Shown: positions 6,007-7,143 of the stretch, in pieces
How the letters are laid out: each line of letters starts with the position of its first letter
How positions within the stretch are numbered: the stretch's first letter is position 1
NCBI GenBank assembly: GCA_023426765.1
Contig: JAEZBW010000153.1
Coordinates: forward strand, 1-7,143
Direction of reading: 5' to 3'
Source of the DNA: Bacillota bacterium
Lineage (GTDB): Bacteria > Bacillota > Clostridia > DSM-8532
DNA: 7,143 nt
Translations under genes and position numbers: made by a program
The notes under the pieces: model-generated
Seen by the model: the letters and a program-made list of their open reading frames with translations, nothing else
What the model was told of the DNA's origin: nothing
Databases searched by the model: none

Positions 6007-6037
6007 CAAAAGCCGGATGGTTTCCATCCGGCTTTTG
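6007..6037 (+). terminator. Strong intrinsic terminator of tuf
   Basis: A perfect 14-bp stem pairs 6007-6020 with 6024-6037 across a TTT loop. The core is GCCGGATGG with CCATCCGGC, flanked by AAAA upstream and TTTT within the 3' arm. It lies 20 nt after the tuf stop. Because the A and T tracts are symmetric it could also terminate minus-strand transcription, but no minus-strand gene is close. Confidence 0.93.
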
Positions 6038-6053
6038 TTGTGCCAGCTCTACT

Positions 6054-6116
6054 GTTACTGTTCACGGGCAGAACCTGGAAACCATCCGCTAACTCTACTG
6101 GAGTGTGAACCGTAAC
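6054..6116. repeat. Imperfect 12-bp inverted repeat with a 39-nt loop
   Basis: GTTACTGTTCAC (6054-6065) and GTGAACCGTAAC (6105-6116) are complementary at 11 of 12 positions. A second small hairpin, ACTC (6092-6095) with GAGT (6101-6104), abuts the 3' arm. Together they could form a branched RNA or DNA structure just after the tuf terminator. No function is known. Confidence 0.5.
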
Positions 6117-6123
6117 GATCCCC

Positions 6124-6182
6124 TATAACCTGTTAGCCTGTCCAGAATAAAACATTGAAACATGAGGGGGGGACAGGTTATA
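6124..6182. repeat. Perfect 10-bp inverted repeat overlapping a promoter, with competing arms
   Basis: TATAACCTGT (6124-6133) and ACAGGTTATA (6173-6182) are exact complements separated by 39 bp. A second upstream arm, CCTGTCC (6137-6143), can instead pair with GGACAGG (6171-6177). The shared right arm covers most of the -10 box of the promoter at 6155-6184, so the repeat may be an operator or an alternative-fold element. Confidence 0.5.
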
Positions 6183-6184
6183 AT
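6155..6184 (+). promoter_or_regulatory. Promoter upstream of lon and of the foldable segment
   Basis: The -35 TTGAAA (6155-6160) and a perfect -10 TATAAT (6179-6184) are separated by 18 bp that include a run of seven G. The predicted start is about 6190-6192. It is the best promoter between tuf and lon. If it drives lon, the leader would be about 345 nt long. It may instead drive a small RNA. Confidence 0.6.
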
Positions 6185-6190
6185 AGAATA

Positions 6191-6372
6191 GTCCCGTACC
6201 CTGTTAAGACCGCTCGGAAAAACATATTTAAGTACAAGCATTTTATAGAAACTGGTTCGCGGGCCGACTCCTGATCAAATCTTACAGCAAATCGGCAGTT
6301 TTCGTACATAATAACTATGCTTTCATTGTTAAACCGATAAGTAAACAGGGTATGGTTATTATTAGTTTTTTT
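6191..6372 (+). ncRNA. Candidate structured RNA or long lon leader (unidentified)
   Basis: The predicted transcript begins near 6191. Bases 6194-6205 (CCGTACCCTGTT) pair with 6344-6355 (AACAGGGTATGG) in an uninterrupted 12-bp helix with one G-U pair, closing a 138-nt domain. Inside, a large asymmetric bubble (6206-6226 and 6334-6343) is followed by nested helices: 6227-6231 with 6329-6333, 6236-6241 with 6317-6322, 6243-6246 with 6311-6314, 6248-6254 with 6296-6302, and 6263-6267 near 6292-6296. The inner helices are short and AU-rich and could arise by chance. A T7 tract (6366-6372) lies 10 nt after the closing helix. The rod with a bubble and the length of about 180 nt recall 6S RNA, but I recognise no conserved sequence. 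A decayed mobile repeat is an alternative. Confidence 0.35.
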
Positions 6373-6536
6373 CATTTGAAGCGAACGCCTTATGATAACA
6401 GTTCAGTTTAACCTGAAAACCGAAACCATCCATTAGCACAGCTGTAGTGCCGATTGTACCGTCCGATCACTGCTCCGGCCGGATTCTATTGCCCATTGCA
6501 GCCGCAGAGGACAAACTTGAAAGGATTTGATACAGA

Positions 6537-7143
6537 ATGACTCAGAAAAAAAACGGACAAAAGCACAGGATAATGCCGCTTCTGCCGCTTAGGGGCCTTG
6601 TTGTATTTCCGCATATGATTCTTCATTTTGACGTAGGGCGTGCAAAGTCTATCAAAGCACTGGAAGAAGCCATGATGAAGGATCAGATGATCTATCTTGC
6701 CGCGCAGAAGGATCCGGGTCTGGAGGAACCGGCACCGGAAGATGTATATCCTGTGGGTACCGTTGCTAAAATCAAACAGCTTCTGCGGCTTCCCGGAGAG
6801 ACCATCCGCGTTCTCGTGGAAGGGCTTGAACGCGCCCAGATTGTGGAATATACTGCCAGTGAACCCTACTACCAGGTAAATATCAAAGAATGCCCGAACC
6901 CCAAAAAGCTCATCCGAAAACCCGAAATTGAAGCGTTGATCCGGCAGGTGATCAGTTATTTTGAAAAGTATGCGAAGCTGACAAACCGTATTCCTGCGGA
7001 TACGACCTTTACGGTTACGGCCATGGAAGATTACGCCAGGCTTTCCGATGTCATCGCGGCGAATATGATGCTGAAGCTGGAACAAAAACAGGGCATCCTG
7101 AATGAAATATCCCCTAAAAAGCGGCTGGAAAAGCTGCTGGAGA
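6537..7143 (+). CDS. lon: ATP-dependent protease Lon, N-terminal part (cut by the window edge)
   Basis: The frame is open from ATG at 6537 to the window end, 202 codons and one base. It encodes the Lon substrate-binding N-terminal (LAN) domain: MPLLPLRGLVVFPHMILHF at residues 13-31, then the VGRAKSIKALEEAM helix, the IYLAAQKDPGLEEP strand and turn, VGTVAKIKQLLRLPGETIRVLVEGLERA around 74-101, and a helical segment ending EISPKKRLEKLLE, which leads to the ATPase domain outside the window. Lon (LonA) is a cytosolic AAA+ serine protease that removes damaged and regulatory proteins. AAAGGA (6520-6525) lies 11 nt before the ATG, a longer gap than in the ribosomal genes and probably a weaker site. 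The only good upstream promoter is at 6155-6184. No CIRCE element is seen. ATPase and Ser-Lys catalytic regions cannot be checked. Confidence 0.93.
   Translation, partial: MTQKKNGQKHRIMPLLPLRGLVVFPHMILHFDVGRAKSIKALEEAMMKDQMIYLAAQKDPGLEEPAPEDVYPVGTVAKIKQLLRLPGETIRVLVEGLERAQIVEYTASEPYYQVNIKECPNPKKLIRKPEIEALIRQVISYFEKYAKLTNRIPADTTFTVTAMEDYARLSDVIAANMMLKLEQKQGILNEISPKKRLEKLLE

Larger units (their letters stand above)
5987..6536. other. tuf-lon intergenic region, no convincing gene
   Basis: After the terminator this 550-bp stretch carries long-range inverted repeats (6054-6116, 6124-6182), a promoter (6155-6184), a foldable domain (6194-6355) with a T7 tract after it (6366-6372), and short palindromes near lon, ACAGCTGT (6438-6445) and TCCGGCCGGA (6474-6483). 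It is more AT-rich at about 6200-6420 than the flanking genes. I see no tRNA, CRISPR array, CIRCE element or recognisable riboswitch core. A 65-codon minus-strand frame (6178-6375) has no ribosome binding site. Confidence 0.6.

Noticed and set aside
6194..6355. Reading the 12-bp terminal repeats as a MITE or small insertion element
   Set aside because: No clear target-site duplication flanks the arms and no second copy is visible in the window. A genome-wide search could reopen this.
6178..6375. 65-codon minus-strand frame between tuf and lon
   Set aside because: No ribosome binding site precedes its ATG at 6375, the region is AT-rich with long-range pairing, and the product has no recognisable domain. 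A decayed gene cannot be excluded.
6434..6450. TTAGCAC...GTGC near lon as a CIRCE (HrcA) operator
   Set aside because: The CIRCE consensus is TTAGCACTC-N9-GAGTGCTAA. Here the arms are incomplete and only 7 nt apart.
6486..7085. Minus-strand open frame of 199 codons opposite lon
   Set aside because: The plus strand encodes a clear Lon N-terminal domain, and the antisense product resembles nothing known.

Overview
This window is the str (streptomycin) ribosomal operon of a Gram-positive bacterium, most likely a member of the Clostridia (Firmicutes). The pointers are a small L7Ae/YbxF-type protein just before rpsL, a 137-residue long-form S12, near-perfect AGGAGG Shine-Dalgarno sites on almost every gene, two GTG starts, sigma-A-type promoters and a roughly balanced base composition. 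The exact family cannot be settled from the sequence alone.

Layout. 1-630 (minus): 5' part of a CPBP (CAAX-type) intramembrane protease gene, cut by the window edge, whose Shine-Dalgarno site and start codon can pair with each other. 631-1013: divergent promoter region, with one promoter facing the protease and a consensus promoter facing the ribosomal genes, followed by a terminator-like hairpin just after its start site. 1014-4573 (plus): L7Ae-like gene, rpsL (S12), rpsG (S7) and fusA (EF-G), with structured spacers before rpsL and between rpsL and rpsG. 4574-4780: spacer carrying two tandem promoters for tuf. 4781-5986: tuf (EF-Tu), closed by a strong intrinsic terminator at 6007-6037. 5987-6536: 550 bases without a convincing gene but dense in inverted repeats, a good promoter (6155-6184) and a long-range foldable domain (6194-6355). 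6537-7143: 5' part of lon (ATP-dependent protease), cut by the window edge.

The plus-strand genes form one functional set. S12 and S7 are assembly and decoding proteins of the 30S subunit, EF-Tu delivers aminoacyl-tRNA, EF-G moves the ribosome along, and the L7Ae-like protein binds kink-turn RNA. Neither usual neighbour is present: rpoC is not upstream and the S10 operon is not downstream. This fits the operon having its own promoter and terminator here.

The protein-coding content is ordinary. The interesting material is non-coding. The best candidate for something undescribed is the segment at about 6191-6372: a promoter whose predicted transcript starts with one arm of a 12-bp helix that closes a 138-nt domain, with further nested helices and a T7 tract shortly after. 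This could be a 6S-like or other structured small RNA, or a long lon leader. Other points are the attenuator-like hairpin before the L7Ae gene, the three-hairpin rpsL-rpsG spacer (possible S7 autoregulation) and the 5'-terminal hairpin on the tuf P2 transcript.
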